A stretch of 64,000 nucleotides of DNA from Streptomyces sp. F63 (GCF_018070345.1 NZ_JAGPXX010000004.1:266103-330102), one strand, 5' to 3'. Counted from the stretch's first letter, positions 26,748 to 36,945 are shown. Numbers and translations are program-made. The notes: generated by a model from the letters alone, not told the origin.

Positions 26748-27539
26748 GTGTCCAGCTCCGACATCTTCATCGGCGAGACCATCGGAACCGCCGTACTCAT
26801 CCTGCTCGGCGGCGGCGTCGTGGCCGCCGTCACCCTCAAGCGCTCGAAGGCCCTCAACGCCGGCTGGACCGCCATCGCCCTCGGCTGGGGCTTCGCGGTC
26901 CTCACCGGCGCCTACATCGCGGTCGGTCTCTCCGGCGCCCACATCAACCCGGCGGTCACCGTCGGCCTGGCCATCCAGGGCACCACCGAGTGGTCGGACG
27001 TACCGCTCTACATCGCCTCGCAACTGCTCGGCGCGATGATCGGCGCCGTCCTGGTCTGGCTGGCCTACTACGGCCACTTCCGCGACCACCTGACCGACCC
27101 GGAGGTTCTGGCCGAGGCCCAGACCGGCCCGGAGGGCCTGGTGGAGCAGGACAACGCGCCGGCCGCCGGGCCCGTGCTCGGCATCTTCTGCACCGGTCCG
27201 GAGATCCGGAACGCCGTGCAGAACCTGATGACCGAGACCATCGCCACCACCGTGCTCGTCCTCTCCGTCCTCACCCTGGGCCTGACCAAGGGCCTGGGCG
27301 TGTCCGGCACCGGGGTGCTGATCGTCGCCCTCGTCGTGGCCGGTATCGGCTTCTCGCTCGGCGGTCCCACCGGTTACGCCATCAACCCGGCGCGCGACCT
27401 CGGCCCCCGGATCGTGCACGCGCTGCTGCCGCTGCCGAACAAGGGCGGCTCGGACTGGGGCTACGCCTGGGTCCCGGTGGTCGGCCCGCTGCTCGGCGGC
27501 GCCCTCGCCGGCGGGATCTACCAGCTGGCCTTCGCCTGA
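26748..27539 (+). CDS. glpF: Glycerol uptake facilitator (aquaglyceroporin, GylC/GlpF)
   Basis: This 263-residue MIP-family channel has six hydrophobic helices and two pore half-helices: [12 protein letters not shown] (first NPA) and [13 protein letters not shown] (second NPA). The Asp and Arg after the second NPA are typical of glycerol facilitators rather than water-only aquaporins. It lets glycerol diffuse in to be trapped by GlpK. The GTG at 26748 has AAAGGAG six bases upstream and yields the [11 protein letters not shown]-terminus; an ATG 11 codons earlier is in frame but has no ribosome site. It is the first gene of the glpFKD operon. Confidence 0.95.
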   Translation: MSSSDIFIGETIGTAVLILLGGGVVAAVTLKRSKALNAGWTAIALGWGFAVLTGAYIAVGLSGAHINPAVTVGLAIQGTTEWSDVPLYIASQLLGAMIGAVLVWLAYYGHFRDHLTDPEVLAEAQTGPEGLVEQDNAPAAGPVLGIFCTGPEIRNAVQNLMTETIATTVLVLSVLTLGLTKGLGVSGTGVLIVALVVAGIGFSLGGPTGYAINPARDLGPRIVHALLPLPNKGGSDWGYAWVPVVGPLLGGALAGGIYQLAFA

Positions 27540-27560
27540 GCCCGGGCCCCGACCCGGACA

Positions 27561-27596
27561 CCACACGCACCACACGCACCACACGCACCACACGCA
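27561..27596. repeat. Tandem 9-bp repeat (4 units) between glpF and glpK
   Basis: There are four exact copies of CCACACGCA, starting 21 bp after the glpF stop, within the 129-bp glpF-glpK spacer. It is non-coding on the sense strand. The C/A-rich, unstructured RNA could influence translation of glpK or spacing; no role is established. Confidence 0.88.
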
Positions 27597-27668
27597 CCGG
27601 AGCATCGCGCCACCCCCGTCCCGAACGCCCCGTACGACCCTCCCGTCACCGGATCCCAGGAGCACACC

Positions 27669-29204
27669 GTGACCGACGCGCACACCGCCGGCCCGTTCAT
27701 CGCCGCCATCGACCAGGGCACCACCTCCAGCCGCTGCATCGTCTTCGACACCGACGGGCGGATCGTCGCCGTCGACCAGAAGGAGCACGAGCAGATCTTC
27801 CCCAAGCCGGGCTGGGTGGAACACGACGCCGCCGAGATCTGGACGAACGTCCGGCAGGTCGTCGACGGTGCCGTCGAGAAGGCCGGGATCACCGCCGCCG
27901 ACGTCAAGGCGATCGGCATCACCAACCAGCGCGAGACGACCCTGCTGTGGGACAAGGCCACCGGCGAGCCGGTGCACAACGCCATCGTCTGGCAGGACAC
28001 CCGCACCGACGCGCTCTGCCGCGAGCTCGGCCGCAACGTCGGCAAGGACCGGTTCCGCCGCGAGACCGGCCTGCCGCTGGCCTCCTACTTCGCCGGCCCG
28101 AAGATCCGCTGGCTGCTGGACAACGTGGACGGCCTGCGCGAGCGGGCCGAGGCCGGCGAGATCCTCTTCGGCACCATGGACTCCTGGGTCATCTGGAACC
28201 TCACCGGCGGACCCGACGGCGGCGTCCACGTCACCGACGTCACCAACGCCTCCCGCACCATGCTGATGAACCTCCACACCCTGCAGTGGGACCCGAAGAT
28301 CCTCGACTCGATGGGTGTGCCCGCCGCGGTGCTCCCGGAGATCCGCTCCTCCGCCGAGGTGTACGGCGAGGCGAGGAGCGGCGCCCTCGCCGGGGTGCCG
28401 GTGGCCTCGGCCCTCGGTGACCAGCAGGCGGCGCTGTTCGGCCAGACCTGCTTCGAGGAGGGCGAGGCCAAGTCCACCTACGGCACGGGAACGTTCCTGC
28501 TGATGAACACCGCCGGAACGCCCGTCAACTCGTACCACGGGCTGGTCACCACGGTCGGCTACCGCATCGGCGACCAGGCGCCCGTCTACGCGCTGGAGGG
28601 CTCGATCGCCATCACCGGCGCGCTCGTCCAGTGGATGCGCGACCAGATGGGGCTGATCAACAGCGCCGCGGAGATCGAGACCCTCGCCAGCTCCGTCGAG
28701 GACAACGGCGGCGCCTACTTCGTGCCGGCCTTCTCCGGGCTGTTCGCCCCGTACTGGCGCGACGACGCCCGCGGCGTGATCGCCGGCCTCACCCGCTACG
28801 TCACCAAGGCGCACATCGCCCGCGCCGTCCTGGAGGCCACCGCCTGGCAGACCCGGGAGATCACCGACGCCATGCGCAAGGACTCCGGCACCGAGCTGGC
28901 CTCCCTCAAGGTCGACGGCGGCATGACGTCGAACAACCTGCTGATGCAGACCCTCGCCGACGTCCTCGACGCCCCCGTGGTGCGCCCGCTCGTCGCCGAG
29001 ACCACCTGTCTCGGCGCCGCCTACGCGGCCGGTCTCGCCGTCGGCTACTGGCCGGACACCGACGCGCTGCGCGCCAACTGGCGCCGCGCCGCCGAGTGGA
29101 CGCCCCGGATGGACGCGGCGGACCGGCAGCGCGAGTACAAGAACTGGCTCAAGGCCGTGGAACGGACCATGGGCTGGCTCGAGAACGAGGAACAGGAGAA
29201 CTGA
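27669..29204 (+). CDS. glpK: Glycerol kinase
   Basis: This 511-residue FGGY-family kinase phosphorylates glycerol to sn-glycerol-3-phosphate with ATP. The N-terminal ATPase-fold motif is [16 protein letters not shown] (about 11-26). Substrate-site blocks include [27 protein letters not shown] and [14 protein letters not shown]. The C-terminal ATP site carries [15 protein letters not shown]. The length is usual for the family. The start is the GTG at 27669 with CAGGAG upstream. glpD begins 5 bp after the stop, so the two are tightly coupled in the operon. Confidence 0.97.
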   Translation: MTDAHTAGPFIAAIDQGTTSSRCIVFDTDGRIVAVDQKEHEQIFPKPGWVEHDAAEIWTNVRQVVDGAVEKAGITAADVKAIGITNQRETTLLWDKATGEPVHNAIVWQDTRTDALCRELGRNVGKDRFRRETGLPLASYFAGPKIRWLLDNVDGLRERAEAGEILFGTMDSWVIWNLTGGPDGGVHVTDVTNASRTMLMNLHTLQWDPKILDSMGVPAAVLPEIRSSAEVYGEARSGALAGVPVASALGDQQAALFGQTCFEEGEAKSTYGTGTFLLMNTAGTPVNSYHGLVTTVGYRIGDQAPVYALEGSIAITGALVQWMRDQMGLINSAAEIETLASSVEDNGGAYFVPAFSGLFAPYWRDDARGVIAGLTRYVTKAHIARAVLEATAWQTREITDAMRKDSGTELASLKVDGGMTSNNLLMQTLADVLDAPVVRPLVAETTCLGAAYAAGLAVGYWPDTDALRANWRRAAEWTPRMDAADRQREYKNWLKAVERTMGWLENEEQEN

Positions 29205-29209
29205 GTCCG

Positions 29210-30829
29210 ATGACGATCCCCATCCCGCAGAGCCCTCCGGCCACCGGAGGCTCCCCGGCCGCGGCCCCGCGGCCCGGCGGCCGCGCCGAGACCCGCGACC
29301 GGCTCTCCCGGGGAACCTACGACCTGCTGGTGATCGGCGGCGGCATCCTGGGCACCTCGGTCGCCTGGCACGCCTCGCAGTCGGGTCTGCGGGTGGCGAT
29401 GGTGGACGCCGGCGACTTCGCCGGCGCCACCTCGTCCGCCTCCTCCAAGCTCGTCCACGGCGGTCTGCGCTATCTGCAGACCGGCGCGGTCAAGCTGGTG
29501 GCGGAGAACCACCACGAGCGGCGGGTGCTGGCCAAGGACGTGGCCCCGCACCTGGTCAACCCGCTCACCTTCCATCTGCCGGTCTACAAGGGCGGGCCGC
29601 ACGGCGCGGCCAAGCTCGGCGCGGGCGTCTTCGCCTACTCCGCGCTCTCGGCCTTCGGCGACGGCGTGGGCCGGGTCATATCCCCGGCCCGCGCGGCCGC
29701 CGCCAACCCGGCGCTGCGCACCGAGAACCTCAAGGCCGTGGCGGTCTACGGCGACCACCAGATGAACGACTCCCGGGTCGCCGTGATGACCGTGCGGGCG
29801 GCGGCCGGATCCGGGGCCGCCGTCCTCAACCACGCCGAGGTCACCGGGCTGCGGTTCACCCGCGGCCGCGTCACCGGCGCCGAGCTCCGGGACCGGCTGG
29901 ACGGCACCGAGTTCGGTGTGAACGCCCGCCTCGTCCTCAACGCGACCGGCCCGTGGATCGACCGGCTGCGGCGGATGGAGTACGAGCACGCCGCCCCCAG
30001 CATCCGGCTCTCCAAGGGCGCACACCTCGTGCTGCGGCGGAAGGTGCCGTGGCGGGCCGCCATGGCCACGCCGATCGACAAGTACCGCATCACCTTCGCC
30101 CTCCCCTGGGAGGACCAGCTGCTGCTCGGCACCACCGACGAGCCGTACGAGGGCGATCCCGCGGACGTCCGGGCCACCGAGGCGGACATCGCCCAGATCC
30201 TGGACGAGGCCGCCCACTCGGTGCGCGACGAGCACCTCTCGCCCGATCTGCTGACCTATGCCTTCGCCGGCCTGCGGGTGCTGCCCGGCGGCCCCGGCGG
30301 GGTGGAGCAGGCCAAGCGGGAGACCGTGGTCACCGAGGGCCGGGGCGGCATGCTGTCCGTCGCGGGCGGCAAGTGGACGACGTACCGCCACATCGGCCGG
30401 GTGGTCATGCGGAAACTGGCCTCGCTGCCGGACGGGGCGCTCGCCGAGGACATGGAGCCGCTCTCGCAACTGCCGCGCCGGGTGCCGCTGCCCGGGATCG
30501 CCAACCCGAACGCGGTGGCACACCGGCTGCTGGTCAGCCGGGAGCCCGGGTCCCGGATGGACCCGCTGACGGCGCGCCAGCTGGCCACGCACTACGGCTC
30601 GCTGGCGCTCGACATCGCCCGGCTCGCCGACGAGGACCCGGCGCTCGGCGAGCGCATCCATCCGGACGGGCCGGAGATCTGGGCCCAGGTGGTCTACGCC
30701 CGCGACCACGAGTGGGCCGAGACGGCCGAGGACGTGCTGCGCCGCCGGACCACCCTCACGGTCCGCGGCCTGGACACCCCGGAGGTCCGCACCCGGGTGG
30801 AGGAGATCCTCGCCGCCCGCAGGGACTGA
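29210..30829 (+). CDS. glpD: Glycerol-3-phosphate dehydrogenase (FAD-dependent)
   Basis: This 539-residue protein oxidises glycerol-3-phosphate to dihydroxyacetone phosphate at the membrane, passing electrons to the respiratory quinone pool. The FAD-binding dinucleotide fold is DLLVIGGGILGTSVAWHASQ (about 38-57). Further family blocks are SSKLVHGGLRYLQTG, LVLNATGPWIDRL and SVAGGKWTTYRHIGR. A non-conserved Pro/Ala-rich lead of about 30 residues precedes the fold. The ATG at 29210 overlaps no other gene and sits 5 bp past glpK, with GGAG in the glpK 3' end. It completes the glycerol route begun by GlpF and GlpK. Confidence 0.96.
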   Translation: MTIPIPQSPPATGGSPAAAPRPGGRAETRDRLSRGTYDLLVIGGGILGTSVAWHASQSGLRVAMVDAGDFAGATSSASSKLVHGGLRYLQTGAVKLVAENHHERRVLAKDVAPHLVNPLTFHLPVYKGGPHGAAKLGAGVFAYSALSAFGDGVGRVISPARAAAANPALRTENLKAVAVYGDHQMNDSRVAVMTVRAAAGSGAAVLNHAEVTGLRFTRGRVTGAELRDRLDGTEFGVNARLVLNATGPWIDRLRRMEYEHAAPSIRLSKGAHLVLRRKVPWRAAMATPIDKYRITFALPWEDQLLLGTTDEPYEGDPADVRATEADIAQILDEAAHSVRDEHLSPDLLTYAFAGLRVLPGGPGGVEQAKRETVVTEGRGGMLSVAGGKWTTYRHIGRVVMRKLASLPDGALAEDMEPLSQLPRRVPLPGIANPNAVAHRLLVSREPGSRMDPLTARQLATHYGSLALDIARLADEDPALGERIHPDGPEIWAQVVYARDHEWAETAEDVLRRRTTLTVRGLDTPEVRTRVEEILAARRD

Positions 30830-31057
30830 GCCGGCCGCGCCGCCCGGAGGGGAGGCGGCCGCTCCTGACGGTGCGGGCCTCCCACCGCCTCCCCTCCGCC
30901 GTCCGTCCGCCGTCCGTCCGTCCGCCGTCCCTCCGCCTCCCGCCGGGGCCTTCGCCGCGCGCCTCGAACAACCGTGGCACGGGCGGCGTTTGACCGGCCG
31001 TGCGTTCGGTACCCCAAGGGTGAGGGAACGTCACGACGGCAGAGGGGGGCGTTCACG

Positions 31058-31546
31058 ATGACGAACCGCATCGACCAGCCGCGGGAGTGGGATCTGGTCG
31101 GCGACCCGGTCCTCATCGCGGGAGTGGCCAACGGCTTCGAGGGCACCGCGCACTACCGGGTCGGCGAGGGCCACGACGAGGTGACCGGGTACTTCCAGGT
31201 CGGCGGCGGGACCGGTGAGCACGGGCAGTTCCAGGTCCGGGCCGACGTCAGCGCGGCGGCCTTCACGCTGGACCGGCTGTACGTCCAGGTCTTCGAGGTC
31301 AGCGCCGAGAACGGCGAGGAGTTCAACCTGGTGACCGTGCCGGTGATCTACGGTCCGCGGATCGTGCCCGGCTACATCGGCTACCGCGAGCACACCGTGG
31401 TGCGGGGCGAGACCCTGTCGGCCATCGCCCGGGCCCACTACGGCGACTCCCGCCTCTACCCGCGCATCGTACGGGCCAACCCGCAGCTCACCGACCCGGA
31501 CGTGATCGTCCCCGGGCAGGTGCTGCGGATCCCCGTCGGCGACTGA
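31058..31546 (+). CDS. Gmad2/LysM domain protein
   Basis: This 162-residue protein has two modules. An N-terminal immunoglobulin-like Gmad2 domain (about 12-105: LIAGVANGFEGTAHYRVGEG) is followed by a LysM domain (about 110-160: HTVVRGETLSAIARAHYGDS, then VIVPGQVLRIP). LysM binds peptidoglycan, yet I see no signal peptide at the N-terminus (MTNRIDQPREWDLVG), so export is unclear. It may act at the cell envelope by another route or bind cell-wall fragments inside. The ATG at 31058 follows AGAGGGGGG. The 228-bp gap after glpD contains a CCGTCCGCCGTC-type slippage tract (about 30895-30940) and no gene. Confidence 0.82.
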   Translation: MTNRIDQPREWDLVGDPVLIAGVANGFEGTAHYRVGEGHDEVTGYFQVGGGTGEHGQFQVRADVSAAAFTLDRLYVQVFEVSAENGEEFNLVTVPVIYGPRIVPGYIGYREHTVVRGETLSAIARAHYGDSRLYPRIVRANPQLTDPDVIVPGQVLRIPVGD

Positions 31547-31770
31547 ATGCCCGCTCGCCGGGCAGGTTCCTCCCGTGCGGAACGGCCACCGCACCCCGGC
31601 CCGCGCCGGGGCGCGGTGCCGTCCGGCCCCGGGGACCGGGCGGATGCCGCGTCCCCCGGCATGGCCTGCCGGCGGCCGCGCCGGAAGCCGTAGGCTGGGT
31701 GCCGCACGTGACGGAACAGCAGCCGAGGCTGCGGGGGTAGCGCCCCGGCCCCGGCGGAAGGAGGCGCTGG

Positions 31771-33075
31771 GTGATCGAGCTCGAGGGGGTTCCCGAGCTG
31801 ATCGACCCGGTCATGGTGGCCGCGTTCGAAGGCTGGAACGACGCGGGCGACGCCGCTTCCGCCGCGGTCGTCCACCTCGACCGGGAGTGGAAGGGCGAGG
31901 TCTTCGCCGCACTCGACGCCGAGGACTACTACGACTTCCAGGTCAATCGGCCGACCGTCTTCCTCGAAGACGGGGTCCGCAAGATCACATGGCCCACCAC
32001 GCGGCTCTCCGTGGTCCGGGTGGGCGGGGAGAAGCCGCGCGACCTGGTGCTGGTCCGCGGGATCGAGCCGAGCATGCGCTGGCGTTCGTTCTGCAACGAG
32101 CTCCTCGGCTTCGCGCACGAGCTGGGCGTGGAGATGATCGTGATCCTGGGCGCGCTGCTGGGCGACACCCCGCACACCCGGCCGGTCCCGGTCAGCGGCG
32201 TCACCTCCGACCCCCAGCTGGCCCGCACCATGGACCTGGAGGAGACCCGCTACGAGGGCCCCACCGGCATCGTCGGCGTCCTGCAGGAGGCGGCCACGCA
32301 CGCCGGGGTGCCCGCGGTCAGCCTCTGGGCGGCCGTGCCGCACTACGTGTCCCAGCCGCCCAACCCGAAGGCCACGCTCGCCCTGCTGAACCGCCTGGAG
32401 GACCTGATCGGGCTGCGCGTCCCCACGGGCGAGCTGGTGGAGGACGCGCGGGCCTGGCAGCTCGGTGTGGACCAGCTGGCGGCCGAGGACAGCGAGGTGG
32501 CCGAATACGTGCAGACGCTGGAGGAGGCCCGGGACACCGCCGAGCTGCCGGAGGCGTCCGGTGAGGCGATCGCCCGCGAGTTCGAGCGCTATCTGCGGCG
32601 GCGGGACGGCCGGCCGGGCGGTGCGCCGGGCGGCCACGCCACCGAGACCGGCTCCGCGCCGGACGGGCGGGACAGCGGCTCGTATCTGCGGGACCCCTCG
32701 GCGGGGACCGGCCGGCCGGCGAAGCCGGTCACCCCCGAGGAGACGGGCGGGGACGCGTCCGGCGCCCGGGAGGACTCCCCCGGCGAGGAGGGCGGCGGCC
32801 CGTCCGGCCGCCCGGCGGGCGGCGAAGGCACCGGCGGCGGCCGGAGCTCCGCGGAGGACAGGCCGTCCGCGAAGGACGACGCCGGAGAGGGCGGTGCCGG
32901 GAAGAGCGGAGCCGGCGGCCGCGGACGGACCGAAGGCGGCCGGGGCGGCCGGAGCGGCAGGCCGCGCGGACGCGGGGACACGGCCGGCGGACCGTCCGGC
33001 CCCCGGAAACCCGGCCGCGGGAACGCCGGCTCCGGCGACGGCACGGAGGACGGCCCGGGCTCCGAGGACACGTAG
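31771..33075 (+). CDS. PAC2-family protein with long disordered C-terminal tail
   Basis: Residues 1 to about 275 form a PAC2 domain (ELEGVPELIDPVMVAAFEGW, then LRLVRGIEPS-like and VSLWAAVPHYVSQPPNPKATL blocks). This is the family of proteasome-assembly-chaperone-like, ATP-grasp-linked proteins common in actinobacteria. From about 285 to 434 the sequence is almost entirely Gly, Arg, Ser, Glu and Pro and is predicted to be disordered. The start is a GTG at 31771 with GGAAGGAGG upstream. Biochemical function is unknown; despite the name, a role in assembling the proteasome has not been shown in bacteria. It is convergent with mshC across a strong terminator. Confidence 0.85.
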   Translation: MIELEGVPELIDPVMVAAFEGWNDAGDAASAAVVHLDREWKGEVFAALDAEDYYDFQVNRPTVFLEDGVRKITWPTTRLSVVRVGGEKPRDLVLVRGIEPSMRWRSFCNELLGFAHELGVEMIVILGALLGDTPHTRPVPVSGVTSDPQLARTMDLEETRYEGPTGIVGVLQEAATHAGVPAVSLWAAVPHYVSQPPNPKATLALLNRLEDLIGLRVPTGELVEDARAWQLGVDQLAAEDSEVAEYVQTLEEARDTAELPEASGEAIAREFERYLRRRDGRPGGAPGGHATETGSAPDGRDSGSYLRDPSAGTGRPAKPVTPEETGGDASGAREDSPGEEGGGPSGRPAGGEGTGGGRSSAEDRPSAKDDAGEGGAGKSGAGGRGRTEGGRGGRSGRPRGRGDTAGGPSGPRKPGRGNAGSGDGTEDGPGSEDT

Positions 33076-33106
33076 CCGGCCGGCGGATCACGGAGCGGCG
33101 GAACGC

Positions 33107-33144
33107 GGAACGGGGCGCTCCCGGTGGCGGGAGCGCCCCGTTCC
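33107..33144. terminator. Bidirectional terminator, perfect 17-bp stem
   Basis: The arms 33107-33123 and 33128-33144 pair perfectly around a GTGG loop. It lies between the convergent PAC2 gene (stop 33075) and mshC (stop 33192). Confidence 0.9.
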
Positions 33145-33191
33145 TCATGAGCGGAATGAGCCGACCGCGCCCACCGCGCGGACGGCCGGCC

Positions 33192-34421
33192 TCAGACGGC
33201 CACGCCCAGCAGCGCGTCCACGGCGCGGGACACCAGTCCGGGCGCCGACGGGTCCGTACCGCCGGTGGCCTCCTGCCCCGCGGCCCAGCGGTCCACCGCG
33301 GCGAGGGCCGCGGGAGCGTTCAGGTCGTCCGCCAGTGCCGCGCGGACCTCCTCGACGAGAGCGTCGGCGGGGGCCCCGTCGGGCCGGGAGACGGCGGCGC
33401 GCCAGCGGTCGAGCCGGGCCGTGGCCGCGGCCAGGTCCTCGTCGGTCCACTCCCAGTCGGAGCGGTAGTGGTGGGCCAGCAGCGCCAGCCGGATCGCCGC
33501 CGGGTCCACGCCCTCGCGGCGCAGCGCCGACACGAAGACGAGATTGCCCTTGGACTTGGACATCTTCTCGCCGTGCAGGGCGACCATCCCGGCGTGGACG
33601 TACGCCTTGGCGAAGGGGCGCTCGCCGGTGAGCGCGTGGGCGTGCGAGGCGCCCATCTCGTGGTGCGGGAAGGCCAGATCGGAGCCGCCGCCCTGGACGT
33701 CGAAGCCCATGCCGAGGTGGTCCAGCGCGATGGCCACGCACTCGATGTGCCAGCCGGGCCGGCCGGGCCCGAGGCTCCCGCCGTCCCAGCTGGGCTCGCC
33801 CTCGCGCGCGGCCCTCCACAGCAGGGGGTCGACGGGGTCCTTCTTGCCGGGCCGGTCCGGGTCGCCGCCGCGCTCGGCGGAGAGCCGGCGCATCGTTTCC
33901 GCGTCGAGCCCGGCGACCTCGCCGAAGTCGGGGTCGGCCTGGACCGAGAAGTAGACGTCCCCCTCCAGCTCGTAGGCGGCGCCGCTCTCCAGGAGCCGCT
34001 CGACGAGCGGCACGATGCCGGGTATGGCCTCCACGGCGCCGATGTAGTGGCGCGGCGGGAGCATCCGCAGGGCGGTCATGTCCTCGCAGAAGAGGGCGGT
34101 CTCGCGCCGGGCGAGCTCCGTCCAGTCGTCCCCGTTGGCGACGGCCCGCTCCAGCAGCGGATCGTCGACATCGGTGACGTTCTGGACGTAGTGGACCTGC
34201 CGCTTGGTGTCGAGCCATACGCGCTGAACGAGGTCGAACGCGGTGTAGGTCGCCGCATGACCCAGGTGGGTCGCGTCGTACGGGGTGATGCCGCAGACGT
34301 AGATGCGGGCTACGGGACCGGGGGCGAGGGTGATCGTCCCTCCGGTCGCGGTGTCGTGGATCCGGAGGTCGCGGCCACGGCCGGGCAGGGCGGGGACCTC
34401 GGAAGCGGGCCAGGCATACAT
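33192..34421 (-). CDS. mshC: Cysteine:GlcN-Ins ligase MshC (mycothiol biosynthesis)
   Basis: This 409-residue class I tRNA-synthetase-like ligase joins cysteine to glucosaminyl-inositol using ATP, the third step to mycothiol. The signature blocks are [20 protein letters not shown] (HIGH-type motif and zinc Cys), [15 protein letters not shown] and [10 protein letters not shown] (KMSKS). It differs from cysteinyl-tRNA synthetase by its short length and lack of an anticodon domain. The ATG at 34421-34419 gives [14 protein letters not shown], as in Streptomyces MshC; the longer frame upstream is not homologous. It is downstream of three conserved genes of unknown function transcribed the same way. 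Confidence 0.96.
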   Translation of the reverse strand: MYAWPASEVPALPGRGRDLRIHDTATGGTITLAPGPVARIYVCGITPYDATHLGHAATYTAFDLVQRVWLDTKRQVHYVQNVTDVDDPLLERAVANGDDWTELARRETALFCEDMTALRMLPPRHYIGAVEAIPGIVPLVERLLESGAAYELEGDVYFSVQADPDFGEVAGLDAETMRRLSAERGGDPDRPGKKDPVDPLLWRAAREGEPSWDGGSLGPGRPGWHIECVAIALDHLGMGFDVQGGGSDLAFPHHEMGASHAHALTGERPFAKAYVHAGMVALHGEKMSKSKGNLVFVSALRREGVDPAAIRLALLAHHYRSDWEWTDEDLAAATARLDRWRAAVSRPDGAPADALVEEVRAALADDLNAPAALAAVDRWAAGQEATGGTDPSAPGLVSRAVDALLGVAV

Positions 34422-34549
34422 GTCATGAGCGTAACCGGATGCACTGTCCGGATACGAACCGGCCGCCGCACCTGGCCGGATCGGCGGTCTTGCGCGGGGG
34501 CACACCGGAATGCACCCTCCGCGCCGCCTCCGCGGAGGGGCGCCCGCGG

Positions 34550-35419
34550 TCAGATCGGCGGCCAGGGGATCGGCGGCCAGTCGCCGCCGGGCTCCGGGTG
34601 ACGCCCCGTGCGGAGGAGCCGGGCCACCCTCGTCCGGACGGCGTCGGTCTCCGCGGGGGTGATCAGCGCGGCGAGCCGGCCGGCCAGCGGGCCGCCGGGG
34701 GCGAGCTCCACCGCCAGCCGCTCCAGCACCGCGACGGCCTCCGCGGGCAGCGGCTCCCCGGCCCATCCCCACAGCAGGGTGCGGAGTTTGTCCTCCGCGT
34801 TGAACGTCACACCGTGGTCGATGGCGTGGAGCCGGCCGCCGGCGTCGGGCAGCAGATGGCCGCCCTTGCGGTCGGCGTTGTTGACGACCGCGTCGAAGAC
34901 GGCGAGCCGGCGCAGCCGCGGGTCGTCGGCGTGGACCAGCAGGGCGGTGCGCCCCTCACCCACCTCCGCGAAGCCGATCGCCCGCCAGCCGGGTGCGGGT
35001 TCCTCCTCCTCGACGAGGGCCAGCAGCGCCGCCTGCGGGTCCGCCTCGATCCACAGCTGGCACATGCCCTCGCCATAGGGGCCGTCCCGCAGCACGGTCG
35101 GTGGGACGAGGTCCCAGCCGGTGACCCGGGAGACCTCGTAGGCGGCCGTCTCGCGGCGGGCGAGGCTGCCGTCGGGGAAGTCCCAGAGCGGGCGCTCACC
35201 GGCGACCGGTTTGTAGACGCAGGCCACGCGCCGCCCGTCGAGTTCGGCGGTGCAGCGCAGCACGGCGTTCGAGGCACCGCCGACCCGGCCGTCCACGGTC
35301 AGTTCGCCGCGTTCGAGGAGAGCGAGGGCGTCCGGGGGCGAGCCGGCCGGCGCGCCCCCGGGGGGAGCCGCCTCCGGGGAGGTCACAGGCCCCGGCGGTA
35401 TCCGTTCTGGCGCGGACAT
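34550..35419 (-). CDS. SCO1664-family protein (distant PI3/4-kinase-like)
   Basis: This 289-residue protein belongs to the family (TIGR03843 type) that accompanies mshC in actinobacteria. Its members show distant similarity to phosphatidylinositol 3/4-kinases. Kinase-like features here are [20 protein letters not shown] (Lys in a nucleotide-site-like strand), [16 protein letters not shown] (HRD-like catalytic Asn/Asp region) and [11 protein letters not shown] (DxG/DHG metal motif). The ATG at 35419-35417 overlaps the 3' end of the DUF3090 gene by 37 bp, implying translational coupling. No substrate is known. An N-terminal Pro/Gly-rich segment (1-25) is probably disordered. Confidence 0.85.
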   Translation of the reverse strand: MSAPERIPPGPVTSPEAAPPGGAPAGSPPDALALLERGELTVDGRVGGASNAVLRCTAELDGRRVACVYKPVAGERPLWDFPDGSLARRETAAYEVSRVTGWDLVPPTVLRDGPYGEGMCQLWIEADPQAALLALVEEEEPAPGWRAIGFAEVGEGRTALLVHADDPRLRRLAVFDAVVNNADRKGGHLLPDAGGRLHAIDHGVTFNAEDKLRTLLWGWAGEPLPAEAVAVLERLAVELAPGGPLAGRLAALITPAETDAVRTRVARLLRTGRHPEPGGDWPPIPWPPI

Positions 35420-35973
35420 ACATGTCCCTCCGGGTCGAGCGGCAGGCTGCACAGCGGGCAGGGCGGCCGTCCGGCGTTGACCACGTCCAGCGCCCGTTTG
35501 GCGAACGCGCGGGCCATGCTTCCGGTGAGGCGCACCCGCAGCACGGGCGGGCCGTTCTCCTCGTCCTGCAGGAGCTTCTCCTCGGCCTCGGCCAGATCCT
35601 CCTCGGACCCGGCCTCCAGTTCGACGAGGGCCTGCGCTTCCACGATCATGCACTCGCCCTCGCCGTCCCAGGCCAGCGCCATGGTACCGACGCGGAACTC
35701 CTCCTCCACCGGCGTTTCCAGCGGCTCGGTGTCGGCCTCCTCGGCGGGGGCGACGGCCGGTACGGGCGCGTTGCCGCCCGTGCGGCGCACCACCTCGTCC
35801 AGCAGTTCGTCTATGCGTTCGGCGAGCGCCTCGACCTGCGTCTTCTCCAGAGCGACGCTCGTGGTCCGGCTGCCCGCGCTCGCCTGGAGGAAGAAGGTCC
35901 GGCGCCCAGGCAGTCCGACCGTACCGGCGACGAACCGGTCCGGCTGGTCGTAGAGGAACACCTGACGGGGCAC
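35383..35973 (-). CDS. DUF3090 family protein
   Basis: This protein of about 196 residues is the second member of the conserved trio next to mshC. The N-terminal part is RQVFLYDQPDRFVAGTVGLP. The C-terminus carries a zinc-knuckle-like [20 protein letters not shown], with three cysteines and one histidine as likely metal ligands. I favour the GTG at 35973 because GGAGCAGGAC precedes it and because family members start at the RQVFLYD block; an ATG at 35985 is also possible. The end overlaps the SCO1664-family gene. Function is unknown; the gene pattern hints at thiol or cofactor metabolism. Confidence 0.87.
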   Translation of the reverse strand: MPRQVFLYDQPDRFVAGTVGLPGRRTFFLQASAGSRTTSVALEKTQVEALAERIDELLDEVVRRTGGNAPVPAVAPAEEADTEPLETPVEEEFRVGTMALAWDGEGECMIVEAQALVELEAGSEEDLAEAEEKLLQDEENGPPVLRVRLTGSMARAFAKRALDVVNAGRPPCPLCSLPLDPEGHVCPRQNGYRRGL

Positions 35974-36094
35974 GTCCTGCTCCATGTCTGCTCGGTGGTC
36001 TCGGGATGTCGGCGGTGCCCGGCGGCCGCGGTTGCCGGGCGGTCGCGCGGAAGGCCGTTCGCCCGCGGGCTGCCCACCCTACTGTGACCGGCGA

Positions 36095-36799
36095 TCACGG
36101 TGCGCCCGCACCGCCTCCGACCGCGGCGTCCCCCTCCGCGGTGCCGTCCGGGACGGCGTCGGCGGGCGCCAGGCCGGCCAGGTCGCCGGTGTCGCCGAGC
36201 CGCAGCAGGAAGGGGCGGAGCGGGGTGTAGCGGATGGCGGTGACGGAGCCGGGTTCGGCGGCGAGCCGCTGGAACTGGTCGAGGTGCAGGCCGAGGGCGT
36301 CGGCCACCACCGATTTGATGACGTCGCCGTGCGAGCACATGACGTAGACGGCGTCGGCGCCGTGCTCCGCCTCGACCCGGGCGTTCCAGTCCCGGACGGC
36401 GTCGACGGCGCGCGCCTGCATGGCCCGCAGGGACTCACCGTCCTCGCCGGGGAACGCGGCCGCGGAGGGGTGCCGCTGCACCGTGGTCCACAGCGGCTCC
36501 CCGGCCAGTTCGGCCAGTTTCCGGCCGGACCAGTCGCCGTAGTGGCACTCGCCGATCCGCTCGTCGCGGTGGAGCGGCAGGCCGGGCCGGGTGTCCAGCA
36601 GCGGGCGCAGCGTCTCCCGGCACCGCTGCAGCGGGCTGGTCACGGCGGCGGCCAGCGGAAGCCCCGCCAGCCGGGCCGGAAGTGCGGCGGCCTGGGCGGC
36701 GCCGCGCTCGTCGAGTCCGACGCCCGGGGTCCATCCGGCGAGGATCCCGGCGGTGTTGGCGGTGGACCGGCCGTGCCGGACGAGAAGCAGCGTGGGCAT
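36095..36799 (-). CDS. Histidine phosphatase family protein (MSMEG_4193 type)
   Basis: This 234-residue protein is a phosphoglycerate-mutase-like phosphatase. LLVRHGRSTANTAG (residues 4-17) holds the RHG catalytic His. TSPLQRCRET, GECHYGDWSGR and VYVMCSHGDVIKSV supply the remaining phosphate-pocket Arg, Glu and second His. The specific substrate is unknown. It is the first gene of the trio leading to mshC on the minus strand and diverges from corA across 146 bp. The Ala/Gly-rich C-terminal tail (about 205-234) is not part of the fold. Confidence 0.9.
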   Translation of the reverse strand: MPTLLLVRHGRSTANTAGILAGWTPGVGLDERGAAQAAALPARLAGLPLAAAVTSPLQRCRETLRPLLDTRPGLPLHRDERIGECHYGDWSGRKLAELAGEPLWTTVQRHPSAAAFPGEDGESLRAMQARAVDAVRDWNARVEAEHGADAVYVMCSHGDVIKSVVADALGLHLDQFQRLAAEPGSVTAIRYTPLRPFLLRLGDTGDLAGLAPADAVPDGTAEGDAAVGGGAGAP

Positions 36800-36945
36800 G
36801 CCCGCCAGCCTAGAGCGTGCGGCGGGCGTCCCGCGCCGGGTCTCCGCCCCCGCGGGCCCGGTCCGCCGCCCGGCCCGCGCCCCTCCCCGGCGGTTTCCCG
36901 GGCGGTCGCGCGCATGACTCCCGCAGACGGGGAACAAGCAACCGA

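Noticed and set aside
27561..27596. CRISPR-like array between glpF and glpK
   Set aside because: Units are only 9 bp and directly tandem without spacers.
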